Shown: one piece after another, positions 37,050 to 47,141 of the stretch
Layout: every line of letters begins with the position of its first letter
Numbering within the stretch: position 1 is the stretch's first letter
Program-made: the position numbers and the translations under genes
The notes under the pieces: model-generated
Told to the model about the DNA's origin: nothing
The model's input: the letters and a program-made list of their open reading frames with translations, nothing else
Databases searched by the model: none
Source: Xanthomonas bromi
GTDB taxonomy: Bacteria; Pseudomonadota; Gammaproteobacteria; Xanthomonadales; Xanthomonadaceae
Reading direction: 5' to 3'
NCBI RefSeq assembly: GCF_900092025.1
Contig: NZ_FLTX01000035.1
Location: 1-64,000, forward strand
Length of the DNA stretch: 64,000 bases

Positions 37050-37439
37050 GTTTTACGGCCTATCAGCACTGATGATCGTGCAAGGGCGTCAACACTACTT
37101 GCACCGCCCGCGTCGCTTTTGCCGATCGCGAACATTCGTGCCGCATTAGGGAGGTCGTGCGATAGCGACGATGCCTCTGGACGTTGTGACAGCTGATCGC
37201 GCGCCGTGCATTGCAGTTTCGCAGTCCAGTTTTTAAGCCGTCGGTCGGCATGTATGGTTATCGGTGCTCGAACAGACTCAACCACGCGACACCCGATCAA
37301 GGTCGCTACGGAATGCGACGACATTGCAGCGCAGCATGCTTATGTAAAAAACGCGTGATGCATCCGCGCCGCATCCGGCCGCGTATCAAGATCCACGATT
37401 GCCATCCAGGTAATCGCTCACCCAAAGGATCGATGCCTC
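37050..37439. other. Divergent intergenic region
   Basis: 390 bases between the divergent exported-unknown and fasciclin genes. It must hold both promoters. I see no clear operator or hairpin and no gene. Confidence 0.45.
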
Positions 37440-37997
37440 ATGAAGACCTCATTCCAGTCGCTTGCCCTCGCCACCGCCATTGCCCTTACCAGCGCGATGG
37501 CTCCCGCCTACGCGGCGTCCAATCCGATGGTGGGTGGCGCGCCGATGCTGGCGACCAAGGACATCGTCGACAACGCAGTCAACTCCAAGGACCACACCAC
37601 GCTGGTGGCAGCGGTCAAAGCCGCTGGCCTGGTGGATACCTTGAAGGGCCCGGGCCCGTTTACCGTCTTCGCCCCGACCAATGCCGCGTTTGCCGCATTG
37701 CCGGCCGGCACCGTGGACACGCTGCTCAAGCCCGAATCCAAGCCGACGCTGACCAAGGTACTGACCTACCACGTGGTACCGGGCAAGGTGGATGCCGCCT
37801 CGTTGATCGCCAAGATCAAGGCCGGCGGCGGCAGCGCCACGCTGACCACCGTGCAGGGCGAACCGCTCACTGCAAAGCTCAATGGCAAGAAGGTCACCAT
37901 TACCGACGTCAAGGGCAATACCGCCAACGTCACCATTGCCGATGTCATGCAGAGCAATGGCGTGATCCACGTGGTGGACAAGGTGTTGATGCCGTAA
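37440..37997 (+). CDS. Fasciclin (FAS1) domain exported protein
   Basis: A 185-residue protein with a signal peptide (residues 1-26, ending APAYAAS) and one FAS1 domain: KDIVDNAVNSKDHTTLVAAV, the conserved GPFTVFAPTNAAF block, and LTKVLTYHVVPGKV, ending with NGVIHVVDKVLMP. FAS1 proteins mediate adhesion at the cell surface or matrix. No lipobox or anchor is seen, so it is probably periplasmic or secreted. It is a single gene with a strong terminator after it. Confidence 0.94.
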   Translation: MKTSFQSLALATAIALTSAMAPAYAASNPMVGGAPMLATKDIVDNAVNSKDHTTLVAAVKAAGLVDTLKGPGPFTVFAPTNAAFAALPAGTVDTLLKPESKPTLTKVLTYHVVPGKVDAASLIAKIKAGGGSATLTTVQGEPLTAKLNGKKVTITDVKGNTANVTIADVMQSNGVIHVVDKVLMP

Positions 37998-38500
37998 TTG
38001 CCTGCAGTTCCACGGCGCTGCGTGCTTGCTGACGCATGCACGATGCCATCGGCGGAATGCGATTGTTCCGCCGATGGCGTAGTGCTTTTCTGCAAGAGCG
38101 TGATCGAATCAGACGCACTATTTGAAGCGGTTGGCGATCCATCGCGCGACCGCCGCGCAGACCTGGAAAGTGCTCGACATCGACAGGGAAGACGCCTTGT
38201 CTATGTCGCTGACGGGCACCTATCGCGCAACACCTGACGACTGCCCGGCACATTCTGTTGGCCACTGTTGATCAGTACATCTGCGGCAATGGATCTGCGG
38301 ACTTCTGCGATGCACACCGGTGCGCGCAAGCGTTCATTCGACCAAGCTGTGCGTTGCTCGAATCAGCCTCCAGCAACCACCACACAACCGCGAAGCGGCG
38401 ATGATGGAGTGACCGGCATGCCGGTGGCTCCGTTTGGTGCCTGATGCTCAGACACCGCGCGCGTGCAGTTGCACGCGTATTTCTTTGCCTGCGTCGCGCA
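37998..38500. other. Intergenic stretch between convergent genes
   Basis: About 500 bases between the fasciclin and UdgX-type genes. It holds the fasciclin terminator. Beyond that I see only chance open frames. Confidence 0.5.
38043..38090 (+). terminator. Rho-independent terminator of the fasciclin gene
   Basis: A perfect 13-bp stem, GCCATCGGCGGAA with TTCCGCCGATGGC, loop TGCGATTG, followed after a few bases by CTTTTC. It lies 45 bases after the stop codon. Confidence 0.75.
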
Positions 38501-39946
38501 TTACCTGTCTCGCTTGATCGGTCGGTCCTGCGGCTGCGGCGGGTCCAGCAATTGGCGGAGATCTTCGACAAATCCGCGATAGGCTTCTTCGCGCGCATCC
38601 GTCGATGGCTGCCGCAATACCCACGATGGATGCACGGTGGTCAAGACCGGTGTGCCATCGTCCAGGCGCTGCCACTGCCCGCGTTCGCGCATCAATCGAA
38701 AGCTGCTCCCCAACACTGCCTGCGCCGCAGTCGCGCCCAGGCAGACGATCTGCGCTGGACGCAAGTGCGTCCGCTCGGCCTGCAACCAGCCACTGCACGC
38801 CTGCACATGCGCACGCTCCGGATTGCGGTGCAGCCGCCGCTTGCCGCGTTGTTCGAAACGAAAATGCTTGACCGCATTGGTCACGTAGAACGTCTCGCGA
38901 CCGACCCCCAGCTCGCCCAGCGCTATGTTGAACAGGCGCCCTGCGGGCCCGACGAACGGACGCCCGCTCAAGTCCTCTTCATCGCCCGGCTGCTCGCCGA
39001 TCACCATCACCGCTGCATCGTCGGGCCCTTCGCCGAAGACCGTCTGCGTCGCCGGTTGCCACAGGTCGCATCGCCGGCAATCGCGTGCAGCGCTACGCAA
39101 CTGGGACAGACTGTGGGTGGCCACGTCCGGCACTGGCGCAGGCGCCGCCGGCACCCGCCGCCGCACGGGCTCGGGCGCGCGCTCGGCCATCTCGCGCACG
39201 CGCACGCCGGCGTCGCGGATCAGCTCCGGCAATAGCGTGGCTTCGGGCAGGTTCTTCCAGTATTTCTGCGGCATTTCCTGCCGCATCATGGTCGGATTGA
39301 GCCGCGCTGGATTGAAGATATGCGCGTAATAGGTGCGCCACAGCGTTTCCTGCGCATCGTCGGCCGGCACCTGCGTGCGCACCGCGCCTTCGCCGAAGTT
39401 CAGCGCCTCGCCATCCCAGCGCACGCTGCGGTAAGGGGTCAGGATCGCCCAGTGCATGCCGGCAAACCGGCGAGCGAAAAACGGCGCCACCCGGTCCACG
39501 ATGCAGTGCTCGGGCTCGAACCAGGCAACAAAGTCTTCTTCTTCGCCGGGCAACCGGCGAAAGCGCACGAAGGCCTTCATCTTGTGCGTATCGCGCTGCA
39601 CCGCTTTCTGCCACTGCCGGAGCCGGTGCACATCCACATCGGTGGCACGCTCCAGCAATGCCTTTTCGCCGGAGGCGACGCGCCACAGCAATCGATACAG
39701 CACGGCGTGCCGTTGCGGATCGCGATGACACAGCACCGACGCCGCCAACTGCATGAAATCCGCCGAGACCCGTGGTGGCGGCACCACAGCCGGCAATTCC
39801 GACAGCCCCTGCCCCCTCAACAGTCCGCCCTGCGCACCGCCGTTCCAGGCCACATCATCCGGCTCCACCTGCGCGCACCACCCTGCCCGCGCCAACGCAC
39901 GCCAGGCCTCGAAACTCCACGGTGGTTCCACCTCAGCGCTGAACAT
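38501..39946 (-). CDS. DUF4130-like domain fused to UdgX-type uracil-DNA glycosylase
   Basis: A 481-residue two-part protein. Residues 1-240 match the conserved domain often placed next to radical SAM genes (DUF4130/TIGR03915 type), with EDFVAWFEPEHCIVDRVAPFF and NFGEGAVRTQVP. Residues 270-481 are a UdgX-like glycosylase. They carry a [4Fe-4S] set (C290, C293, C384, C402), motif GEQPGDEEDLSGRPFVGPAG, the UdgX-specific KRRLH at 369-373 and HPSW at 439-442. In mycobacterial UdgX the His of this motif forms a covalent bond with the DNA at the uracil site, and H373 is the equivalent here. It is downstream of its partner radical SAM gene. I chose the ATG at 39946. Confidence 0.88.
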   Translation of the reverse strand: MFSAEVEPPWSFEAWRALARAGWCAQVEPDDVAWNGGAQGGLLRGQGLSELPAVVPPPRVSADFMQLAASVLCHRDPQRHAVLYRLLWRVASGEKALLERATDVDVHRLRQWQKAVQRDTHKMKAFVRFRRLPGEEEDFVAWFEPEHCIVDRVAPFFARRFAGMHWAILTPYRSVRWDGEALNFGEGAVRTQVPADDAQETLWRTYYAHIFNPARLNPTMMRQEMPQKYWKNLPEATLLPELIRDAGVRVREMAERAPEPVRRRVPAAPAPVPDVATHSLSQLRSAARDCRRCDLWQPATQTVFGEGPDDAAVMVIGEQPGDEEDLSGRPFVGPAGRLFNIALGELGVGRETFYVTNAVKHFRFEQRGKRRLHRNPERAHVQACSGWLQAERTHLRPAQIVCLGATAAQAVLGSSFRLMRERGQWQRLDDGTPVLTTVHPSWVLRQPSTDAREEAYRGFVEDLRQLLDPPQPQDRPIKRDR

Positions 39947-40217
39947 CGGTTGCCTTATCTCTTGTCTGGATGCCGAGACGCGCTTTCGAACCGCACGGCC
40001 GCGCATTGCCGTTTGCCCGAACGCACGTTACCCGTGCTGGCGGGGTTGGACGCTATTTGATAGGGAATTTGGGGTCGGTGAATCGCAACAGTCGGGCAAT
40101 GCGTTTGCGTAACGACTGACGTTTATCGGCATCGCCGCAGGCGAACGTACCTCATCCGCCCTTCGGGCATCTGCTCCCTGTGGGAGAAGAAGGCAGCACC
40201 GAAGCGTGCGGACACGA
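39947..40217. other. Intergenic gap between the radical SAM and UdgX genes
   Basis: A 271-base gap with no gene. It contains the REP-like repeat at 40152-40189. Confidence 0.5.
40152..40189 (+). repeat. REP-like repeat, copy 2
   Basis: TCATCCGCC, CTTCGGGC and CTCCCTGTGGGAG in order, with two small hairpins (GCCC-TTC-GGGC and CTCCC-TGT-GGGAG). Related in order and sequence to 7594-7633. From memory, this kind of element is common in Xanthomonas intergenic DNA. Confidence 0.6.
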
Positions 40218-41462
40218 TCAGTCGAACAGACTCGCTTGCCGCGGCGCTGGCGCCAATTGCGCACGCAACCTCACTGGATCGTCCAGCCGTTGGCGCGGAT
40301 GGTGATCGAGCACGCTCACGAACGGCAACAGTTTTTTCATCGGCACCCGCAGCCGTGCCAGGTCGCCGACGCGCAGCCGCGCATGCCGTCGCGACAACAA
40401 CAGCCGCTCCACGTTGCGTGTGCCCAGGCCGGGCACGCGCAGCAGCATCTCGCGCGGTGCCGCATTCAAATCCACCGGAAACCGCTCCGGGTTGCGCAAT
40501 GCCCAGGCCAGCTTGGGGTCCACGTCCAGATCGAGCATGCCGCTGGACTGCGCCGGCGCGATTTCTTCCACGCTGAACTCGTAGAAGCGCAGCAACCAGT
40601 CGGCCTGATACAACCGATGTTCGCGTTGTAGCGGCGGCGCCTGCAGCGGCAATTTGGACGAGGCATCCGGGATCGGACTGAAGGCCGAGTAGTACACCCG
40701 ACGCATGCGGTAATTGCCGTAGAGATTGTGGCTGGTATCCAGAATGCTGCGGTCGTTGGCATCGTCGGCACCCACGATCATCTGCGTGCTCTGCCCGGCG
40801 GGTGCGAAGCGCGGCGGCTTGGCGCGGCGCACTGTTTCAGCCTTGCGTTCCAGCTGATTTTCCTCGATGCGCCAGCGCAACTCGCCCATCGCCGAGCGGA
40901 TGCCGCCCACGCTCTTTTCCGGCGCCAGCAGCGTCAGGCCCTGCTCGGTGGGCAATTCCACGTTGATGCTCAGGCGATCGGCATAACGCCCGGCAGCCGC
41001 CAGCAACTCCGGCGTCGCATCCGGGATGGTCTTGAGGTGGATATAGCCGGCGAAGTGGTGCACCTCGCGCAGTTGCCGCGCCACTTCCACCAGCTGCTCC
41101 ATGGTGTAGTCGGAGTTGCGGATGATGCCGCTGGACAGGAACAGACCTTCGATGTAATTGCGCTTGTAGAAATCCAGCGTCAGCGTGACCACTTCTTCCG
41201 GCGTGAAGCGCGCGCGGCGCACATTGCTGGACACGCGATTGACGCAATACGCGCAGTCGAAGATGCAGAAATTGGTCAGCAGGATCTTCAACAGCGACAC
41301 GCAGCGACCATCGGGCGTATACGAGTGGCAGATGCCCATGCCCTCGGTGCTGCCGATGCCGCCGGTGCCCAGCGAATTGCGCTTGTTGGCGCCGCTGGAG
41401 GCACAGGAGGCGTCGTATTTGGCGGCGTCGGCGAGGACGGCGAGCTTGTCGAGGATTTTCAC
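40218..41462 (-). CDS. Radical SAM protein linked to UdgX (putative DNA modification/repair)
   Basis: A 414-residue radical SAM enzyme from a GTG start at 41462. The cluster-binding motif CxxxCxxC is C66, C70, C73 (NFCIFDCAYC). Other Cys residues near 45 and 54 (ICHSYTPDGRCV) may also matter. The SAM-binding core is followed by a C-terminal helix-hairpin-helix region (LLRVPGLGTRNVERLLLSRRH) that suggests DNA contact. I recognise the family as the radical SAM protein that travels with UdgX and DUF4130 (TIGR03916). Its reaction is unknown. It lies upstream of the UdgX gene on the same strand, 271 bp away. Confidence 0.88.
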   Translation of the reverse strand: MKILDKLAVLADAAKYDASCASSGANKRNSLGTGGIGSTEGMGICHSYTPDGRCVSLLKILLTNFCIFDCAYCVNRVSSNVRRARFTPEEVVTLTLDFYKRNYIEGLFLSSGIIRNSDYTMEQLVEVARQLREVHHFAGYIHLKTIPDATPELLAAAGRYADRLSINVELPTEQGLTLLAPEKSVGGIRSAMGELRWRIEENQLERKAETVRRAKPPRFAPAGQSTQMIVGADDANDRSILDTSHNLYGNYRMRRVYYSAFSPIPDASSKLPLQAPPLQREHRLYQADWLLRFYEFSVEEIAPAQSSGMLDLDVDPKLAWALRNPERFPVDLNAAPREMLLRVPGLGTRNVERLLLSRRHARLRVGDLARLRVPMKKLLPFVSVLDHHPRQRLDDPVRLRAQLAPAPRQASLFD

Positions 41463-41820
41463 ACGGGCAGCTTGCAGCGGTGGCGTCTCAGCCTATGAGA
41501 TTCGTCCGCACCCGCTCGTGAATGCTTCAGAGCGCTGCGGCACCAGCGTGGTGCCTGCAGCGCTCGCGCCGGCATCGCACCGGCAACTCCCACTTGACAC
41601 GCGCCACTGCGCCATCACCGATGCGCACGGCAGCACTCAGCTGAAAGACGCCGACGCGCCCGCTTCCGTACCCGGCGCCAAGAGCGGTTAACAAAACGCC
41701 GCGAGCGGTCGTCAGGTGGGTGCGGGCGGCGCGGGGGACCAGAGCGTACAAGCAGTACAGGCCGATTCCGGGCACCGACCGGGCCTGCCTGGCGGCAGCG
41801 CAGTAGTGTTGTCAGATGCT
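41463..41820. other. Intergenic stretch, no gene supported
   Basis: About 358 bases upstream of the radical SAM gene. It should hold its promoter. Short frames here show no family features. Confidence 0.45.
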
Positions 41821-42639
41821 CTAAACCGCCATTGGGTCGGCCACCGCTGCATGGCCGTCGAAGCGATAGAGATCCATCGCCAGGAACCCCGCATCGATGC
41901 CGGCGTCGATGCGCTGCGCGTCGAGCCGGTCGTCGCCGGCCGCGCCCATCGCCACGTACAGCGGCAAGAAGTGCTCATCGCTGGGATGTGCGCGTTCGGC
42001 ATGCGGTGCCTGGCGGCGGTAGTCCAGCAGCGCGGCGACGTCGTTGTCCAGCAGCTTGCGTTCGATCCACTCGATGAAGGGCCGCACGTACGGCGCTTCG
42101 CGCTCGGCGCTGTAGCCGTGACGGAAATCGTGCAGGTTGTGGGTGATGCTGCCCGAACCGATCACCAGCACGCCGTCATCGCGCAACGGCGCCAGCGCGC
42201 GGCCCACCGCGAACTGATGCGCCGGACCAAGCTCGGGCTGAATCGACAGCGACACCACCGGGATGTCGGCATCGGGATACAGCAAGCGCAGCGGCACCCA
42301 GACGCCGTGATCGAAACCGCGCTGCGGATCCAGATGCGGATGCAGGCCGGCCTGCTCCAGCCGGCGCACGATCTGCTGCGCCAGGGCCGGCTCGCCGGGC
42401 GCCGGATAGTCCAGCGCATACAACGGTGCCGGGAAGCCGCCGAAATCGTGAATGGTGGGCGGCCGTGCCGCACCACTGACCAACGGGCGGCGCCCCAACC
42501 AATGCGCGCTCGCCACCACGATGGCGCGCGGCCGCGGCAATACCTGCCGCAATTCCGCCAGCCGCTCGCCCACCTGCCCCGGCTGCAGTGCAGTCATCGG
42601 CGAACCGTGCGAGATATACAGGGAGGGCAAGCGGGTCAT
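41821..42639 (-). CDS. DODA-type extradiol dioxygenase (LigB/YgiD family)
   Basis: A 272-residue metal-dependent ring-opening dioxygenase. Predicted metal and catalytic His residues lie in YISHGSPM (H11), ASAHWLGRRP, FDHGVWVPLRLLYP and HNLHDFRHG, the order seen in YgiD/4,5-DOPA dioxygenase proteins. These cleave catechol-type compounds, such as DOPA, next to the ring hydroxyls. It is downstream of the doxX gene on the same strand by 28 bp and divergent from a LysR regulator, so it is likely to respond to an aromatic compound. Confidence 0.92.
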   Translation of the reverse strand: MTRLPSLYISHGSPMTALQPGQVGERLAELRQVLPRPRAIVVASAHWLGRRPLVSGAARPPTIHDFGGFPAPLYALDYPAPGEPALAQQIVRRLEQAGLHPHLDPQRGFDHGVWVPLRLLYPDADIPVVSLSIQPELGPAHQFAVGRALAPLRDDGVLVIGSGSITHNLHDFRHGYSAEREAPYVRPFIEWIERKLLDNDVAALLDYRRQAPHAERAHPSDEHFLPLYVAMGAAGDDRLDAQRIDAGIDAGFLAMDLYRFDGHAAVADPMAV

Positions 42640-42667
42640 GGGCAGCTCCTTGATGAATGAAACAGCA

Positions 42668-43075
42668 TCAGCGCGTCGGCTTCAATGCGAACGCGCCGTC
42701 GCCGAGCAACGCCTGCACGATCAGCAGCACCGCCCATAACGCCGGGTATTCCCAGCCACCGCCCGGGTTGGAGAAACCAAACCCGTTGGCGCCATGCACG
42801 CTGACAATCGTGCCGAGCAGCAGCGGGACCCCGAGCAGCGCCACCCAGCGCGCATGGATGCCCAGCAGCAGGGACACACCAAGGCCCAGTTCCAGCGTCA
42901 TGCTGATGTATGCCAACCCGCCGGGCAGGCCGAGCGACTGGAAATAGGCCACGGTGCCGGCCGGGGTGAACACCAACAGTTTGGTCAGACAGTGCACCAG
43001 AAACAGTACGCCCAGGCTGACGCGCAGCAGGGCGGTGCCATAGGCAACGGAACGCGGAGATGCGGGGGTGGTCAT
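42668..43075 (-). CDS. DoxX family membrane protein
   Basis: A 135-residue protein with four predicted TM segments and the DoxX pattern (LLRVSLGVLFLVHCLTKL, GGLAYISMTLELGLGVSLLLG, NGFGFSNPGGGWEYP). AGGAG lies 9 bases before the ATG at 43075. DoxX-like proteins act in thiosulfate or quinone-linked electron transfer in some organisms, and others are unassigned. It is the first gene of the pair with the dioxygenase, so a quinone or catechol-related redox role is plausible. Confidence 0.88.
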   Translation of the reverse strand: MTTPASPRSVAYGTALLRVSLGVLFLVHCLTKLLVFTPAGTVAYFQSLGLPGGLAYISMTLELGLGVSLLLGIHARWVALLGVPLLLGTIVSVHGANGFGFSNPGGGWEYPALWAVLLIVQALLGDGAFALKPTR

Positions 43076-43153
43076 CGTGGCGGACTCCTGTGAGGACAAC
43101 GGCAGCTTATTCCTTGCAGAATTTTGATAAATACGCTTACTTCAGATAATTTA

Positions 43154-43168
43154 TTTCACTTAATGAAA
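43154..43168. promoter_or_regulatory. Candidate LysR-type operator
   Basis: TTTCA-N5-TGAAA is a small palindrome in the AT-rich gap between the doxX and lysR genes, 15 bases before the regulator ATG. LysR-type sites usually follow T-N11-A, which this fits. Confidence 0.35.
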
Positions 43169-43182
43169 CAATTGGAGCTGTC

Positions 43183-44079
43183 ATGGATACCCTCGACGCG
43201 ATGCGCGTGTTCGCCGCCGTGGCCGAGCGCAGCGGCTTCAGCGCCGCCGCCGATGCGCTGGACCGCTCCACCGCCAGCGTCACCCGCCAGGTCGCCGCGC
43301 TCGAACAGCGGCTCGGCACCCGCCTGCTCAACCGCACCACCCGCCGGGTCAGCCTGACCAGTGCCGGTAGCGCCTACTACCAGCGCTGCCTGCAGCTGCT
43401 CGCCGATCTGGACGACCTGGAAGCCACCATTGGCGCACAGGCGCTGGAGCCGGCCGGCGTGCTGCGGGTGAATGCGCCGGTGAGTTACGGCATCGAGCGT
43501 CTGGGCGCGTTGCTGCCGGGCTTTCGCGCGCGCTACCCACAGGTGGAACTGGACCTGTCGCTGTCCGACCGCCTGGTCGACATGGTCGAAGAAGGCTTCG
43601 ACGTCGCCATCCGCATCACCCGCCAGCCGGCGCCGATGCTGATCGCGCGGCAGTTGGGCAAGGTACGGATACTGCCGTGCGCGTCGCCGGCCTATCTGGC
43701 GCGTGCGGGCACCCCGCAACACCCATCGGATCTGGCCGGCCACGAATGCCTGCTCTACCACTATTCGCCCACCGGCGATGAGGTGCGCTTTCACGGGCCC
43801 GAAGGCGATATCGATGTACGCCTGCATGGCGGCCTGCGCGCCAACAACGGGCATGTGCTGAACGCTGCCGCGCTGGCCGGACAGGGCATCGTGATGCAGC
43901 CGGACTTCCTGGCCGAATCGCATATCGCAACTGGACGCCTGGTGCGCATTCTTCCCGAATACACGCTTGGTGAAATCGGCATCTTTGCGGTCTACACCAG
44001 CCGCAGCCACCTGGCGCCGAAGGTGCGCAGCTTCATCGATTACCTGATCGCATGCATGGACGAGCCAAAAACTGATTGA
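43183..44079 (+). CDS. LysR family transcriptional regulator
   Basis: A 298-residue LysR-type regulator. The N-terminal helix-turn-helix is MRVFAAVAERSGFSAAADALD through VTRQVAALEQRLGTRLLNR (about residues 5-65), followed by a dimerising helix and a periplasmic-binding-like effector domain (about 90-298). It is divergent from the doxX-dioxygenase pair, 107 bp apart, and most likely regulates that pair and itself. The inducer is unknown but may be a catecholic compound. Confidence 0.93.
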   Translation: MDTLDAMRVFAAVAERSGFSAAADALDRSTASVTRQVAALEQRLGTRLLNRTTRRVSLTSAGSAYYQRCLQLLADLDDLEATIGAQALEPAGVLRVNAPVSYGIERLGALLPGFRARYPQVELDLSLSDRLVDMVEEGFDVAIRITRQPAPMLIARQLGKVRILPCASPAYLARAGTPQHPSDLAGHECLLYHYSPTGDEVRFHGPEGDIDVRLHGGLRANNGHVLNAAALAGQGIVMQPDFLAESHIATGRLVRILPEYTLGEIGIFAVYTSRSHLAPKVRSFIDYLIACMDEPKTD

Positions 44080-44382
44080 GCATTGAGGGCGACGCAAAGA
44101 AACACGTCACGCATCTGGCACGTGCATGCAATCGCAGCCGGTCGTCGGCAACCAATCGATCCAGACAGATGCCGACGTACGGACACGCAACGATCACAAC
44201 AGGTCCTGCGTCATGTGACACAAGCACCTGTGTATCCAGGCAACACGCAGCACCTGGGCAGACACATCACGCTTAGCCAAGCCCAGCAAACGACCGCGGC
44301 AACAGTTCGTCCCGTGCGTGGTCATTCTGCTGCCGTAAACGGTATGCGCACAATTCGGTTCCCTCGTTCAACAGGAATGTCC
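44080..44382. other. Intergenic stretch, no gene supported
   Basis: About 300 bases upstream of the flavoprotein gene. It should hold the promoter, but I see no clear motif. Confidence 0.4.
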
Positions 44383-44952
44383 ATGAGCAAGATCGCCATC
44401 GTGTATTTCAGCGGCTACGGCCACACCGTCAAGCAGGCCGAAGCCGTGCAGGCCGGCGCAGCCAGCGTTGGCGAGGCCACGCTGTACCGCATCGACCAGG
44501 ACGGCAACCCGCCCGACGACGCCTGGGAAGCGATCGGTGCCGCCGACGCCATCATCTACGGCAGCCCCACCTACATGGGCGGACCGGCGTGGCAGTTCAA
44601 GAAATTCGCCGATGCCAGCTCCAAGCCGTGGTTTGCGCAGGCATGGAAGGACAAGGTCGCTGCCGGTTTCACCAATTCGGCATCGGCGAACGGCGACAAA
44701 TACGGCACCATCCAATACTTCTGGACGCTGTCGCAGCAGCATGGCCAGATCTGGGTGGGCACCGGGCTGCCGCCAGCCAACACCAAGGCGCACGGCCCGC
44801 AAGACGTGAACTGGACCGGTGGTTGGGGCGGCGCGCTGGCAATTTCGCCGTCGGACGCATCGCCGGATGAAGCGCCGCGCAGCGGCGATCTGGAGACGGC
44901 CAAGCTGTTCGGCAAGCGCGTTGCCGAGGTCGCCGCCAAGCTCAAGGGCTGA
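44383..44952 (+). CDS. Flavodoxin-fold NAD(P)H:quinone oxidoreductase, WrbA-like
   Basis: A 189-residue flavoprotein with the FMN phosphate loop YFSGYGHTVKQAEA near residue 8, the YGSPTYMGGPAWQFKKF loop and a later TLSQQHGQIWVGTG segment. This fits the WrbA-type quinone reductases, which make two-electron reductions and protect against quinone stress. I chose the second ATG at 44383 because AGGA is correctly spaced for it and too close to the ATG at 44377. A strong hairpin follows the gene. Confidence 0.88.
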   Translation: MSKIAIVYFSGYGHTVKQAEAVQAGAASVGEATLYRIDQDGNPPDDAWEAIGAADAIIYGSPTYMGGPAWQFKKFADASSKPWFAQAWKDKVAAGFTNSASANGDKYGTIQYFWTLSQQHGQIWVGTGLPPANTKAHGPQDVNWTGGWGGALAISPSDASPDEAPRSGDLETAKLFGKRVAEVAAKLKG

Positions 44953-44965
44953 TCGCACGTCACAC

Positions 44966-45011
44966 CAGCCCGCGCAAATCGGCAGCATTGCCTGCCGACC
45001 TGCGCGGGCTG
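44966..45011 (+). terminator. Two-tier hairpin after the flavoprotein gene
   Basis: An outer 11-bp stem, CAGCCCGCGCA with TGCGCGGGCTG, encloses an inner 7-bp stem, TCGGCAG with CTGCCGA. It lies 14 bases after the stop. No T-run follows. It may limit read-through into the aldo/keto reductase gene. Confidence 0.5.
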
Positions 45012-45092
45012 TGCGTTGGCGCGTGAGCCACATCGCGCTAACGCCGTTGCCGCCATTGTTCCCCGACCTTTTGCTGCACGGAGTCCCCCACC

Positions 45093-46088
<996 letters not shown>

Positions 46089-46331
46089 AACGCGCTGCGT
46101 GTGTGCCTTATTCGCAGTACGGCAGCGCTCGTTGCGGCACTGCGTTGGCGCTGGTGAGCTCGCTGTGCACCTGTGTCGCCCTCCGACGAATCACGCGCGC
46201 GATGAGAAGGCATGGGCCTGCGTCGCAGTGCCCGTTTGATTGCGCACAGTCGGCCAGCCAACGCCTCCGCTCACATCTTCGCCGCGCCCTCGCTTGCACA
46301 CTGAGTGCAGCTCTCCCACGAACCACGCCCA

Positions 46332-47027
46332 ATGCTGTCCTTCGTGATTCCCGCCCATGACGAGGCAGCGCTGATCGGCGATACGCTGCAGTGCTTGCAC
46401 GCCTGCGCGCAGGCCATGCAGCTGGACTATGAAGTGATCGTGGTGGCCGATGCCTGCGAAGACGCCACTGCGGCCATTGCACGCAGCCATGGCGCACACG
46501 TGCTGGAGGTGCGACTACGCCATATTGCCGCCACCCGCAACGCCGGCGCACAGGCCGCGCAAGGCGAACGCCTGCTGTTTGTGGATGCCGACACGCTGAT
46601 CAATCCGCAGGTCCTTGGCGCAGCGTTGGCCGCATTGGATACCGGTGCGGTAGGTGGTGGTGCGCAAGTGCGTCTGCAGGGCAGGCGCGTGTGGTCCGAG
46701 CGCGCGGCGCAGGCGGTTCTTGTCTGGTTTTTCCGTGTGTCCGGCATTGCGCCGGGGTGCTTTCTGTTTTGCACGCGCGTGGCGTTCGTCAGCGCGGGAG
46801 GCTTCGATACGCGTTACTACGCCGGCGAAGATGTGGCACTGAGCCGCGCACTGGCGCGCTGCGGACGCTTTGTGATATTGCGCCAGACCGTGCACACCTC
46901 CGACCGCAAACTGCACAGCTTTTCCAAGCGTGAGCACCTCGGCCTGCTGCTGCGGTTTCTATGGCGCGGGCGGCGCATGCTACAGACCCGGGATGCGCTG
47001 GGCTTTTGGTATCAACGCCGGCGCTGA
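46332..47027 (+). CDS. Family 2 glycosyltransferase
   Basis: A 231-residue GT2 enzyme with a GT-A fold. Features are FVIPAHDEAALIGDTL at the start, IVVADACEDATAAIA, the metal-binding DAD in LLFVDADTL, and YYAGEDVALSRALARCG near the acceptor site. It transfers a sugar from an activated donor to a lipid, polysaccharide or protein acceptor that cannot be identified here. No signal or TM segment is evident, so it is cytosolic or peripheral. The ATG at 46332 gives the usual family N-terminus. Confidence 0.88.
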   Translation: MLSFVIPAHDEAALIGDTLQCLHACAQAMQLDYEVIVVADACEDATAAIARSHGAHVLEVRLRHIAATRNAGAQAAQGERLLFVDADTLINPQVLGAALAALDTGAVGGGAQVRLQGRRVWSERAAQAVLVWFFRVSGIAPGCFLFCTRVAFVSAGGFDTRYYAGEDVALSRALARCGRFVILRQTVHTSDRKLHSFSKREHLGLLLRFLWRGRRMLQTRDALGFWYQRRR

Positions 47028-47141
47028 ACCGGGCGTGTCCGCCACACCACGATCCGCAGCGGAGCCCGTCTTCGAACCGGCACCTGGCACCGCAGGCAAC
47101 TTACACTGTGCTGTCTGTTCCAGTTATACGAGTTGCGCCGC

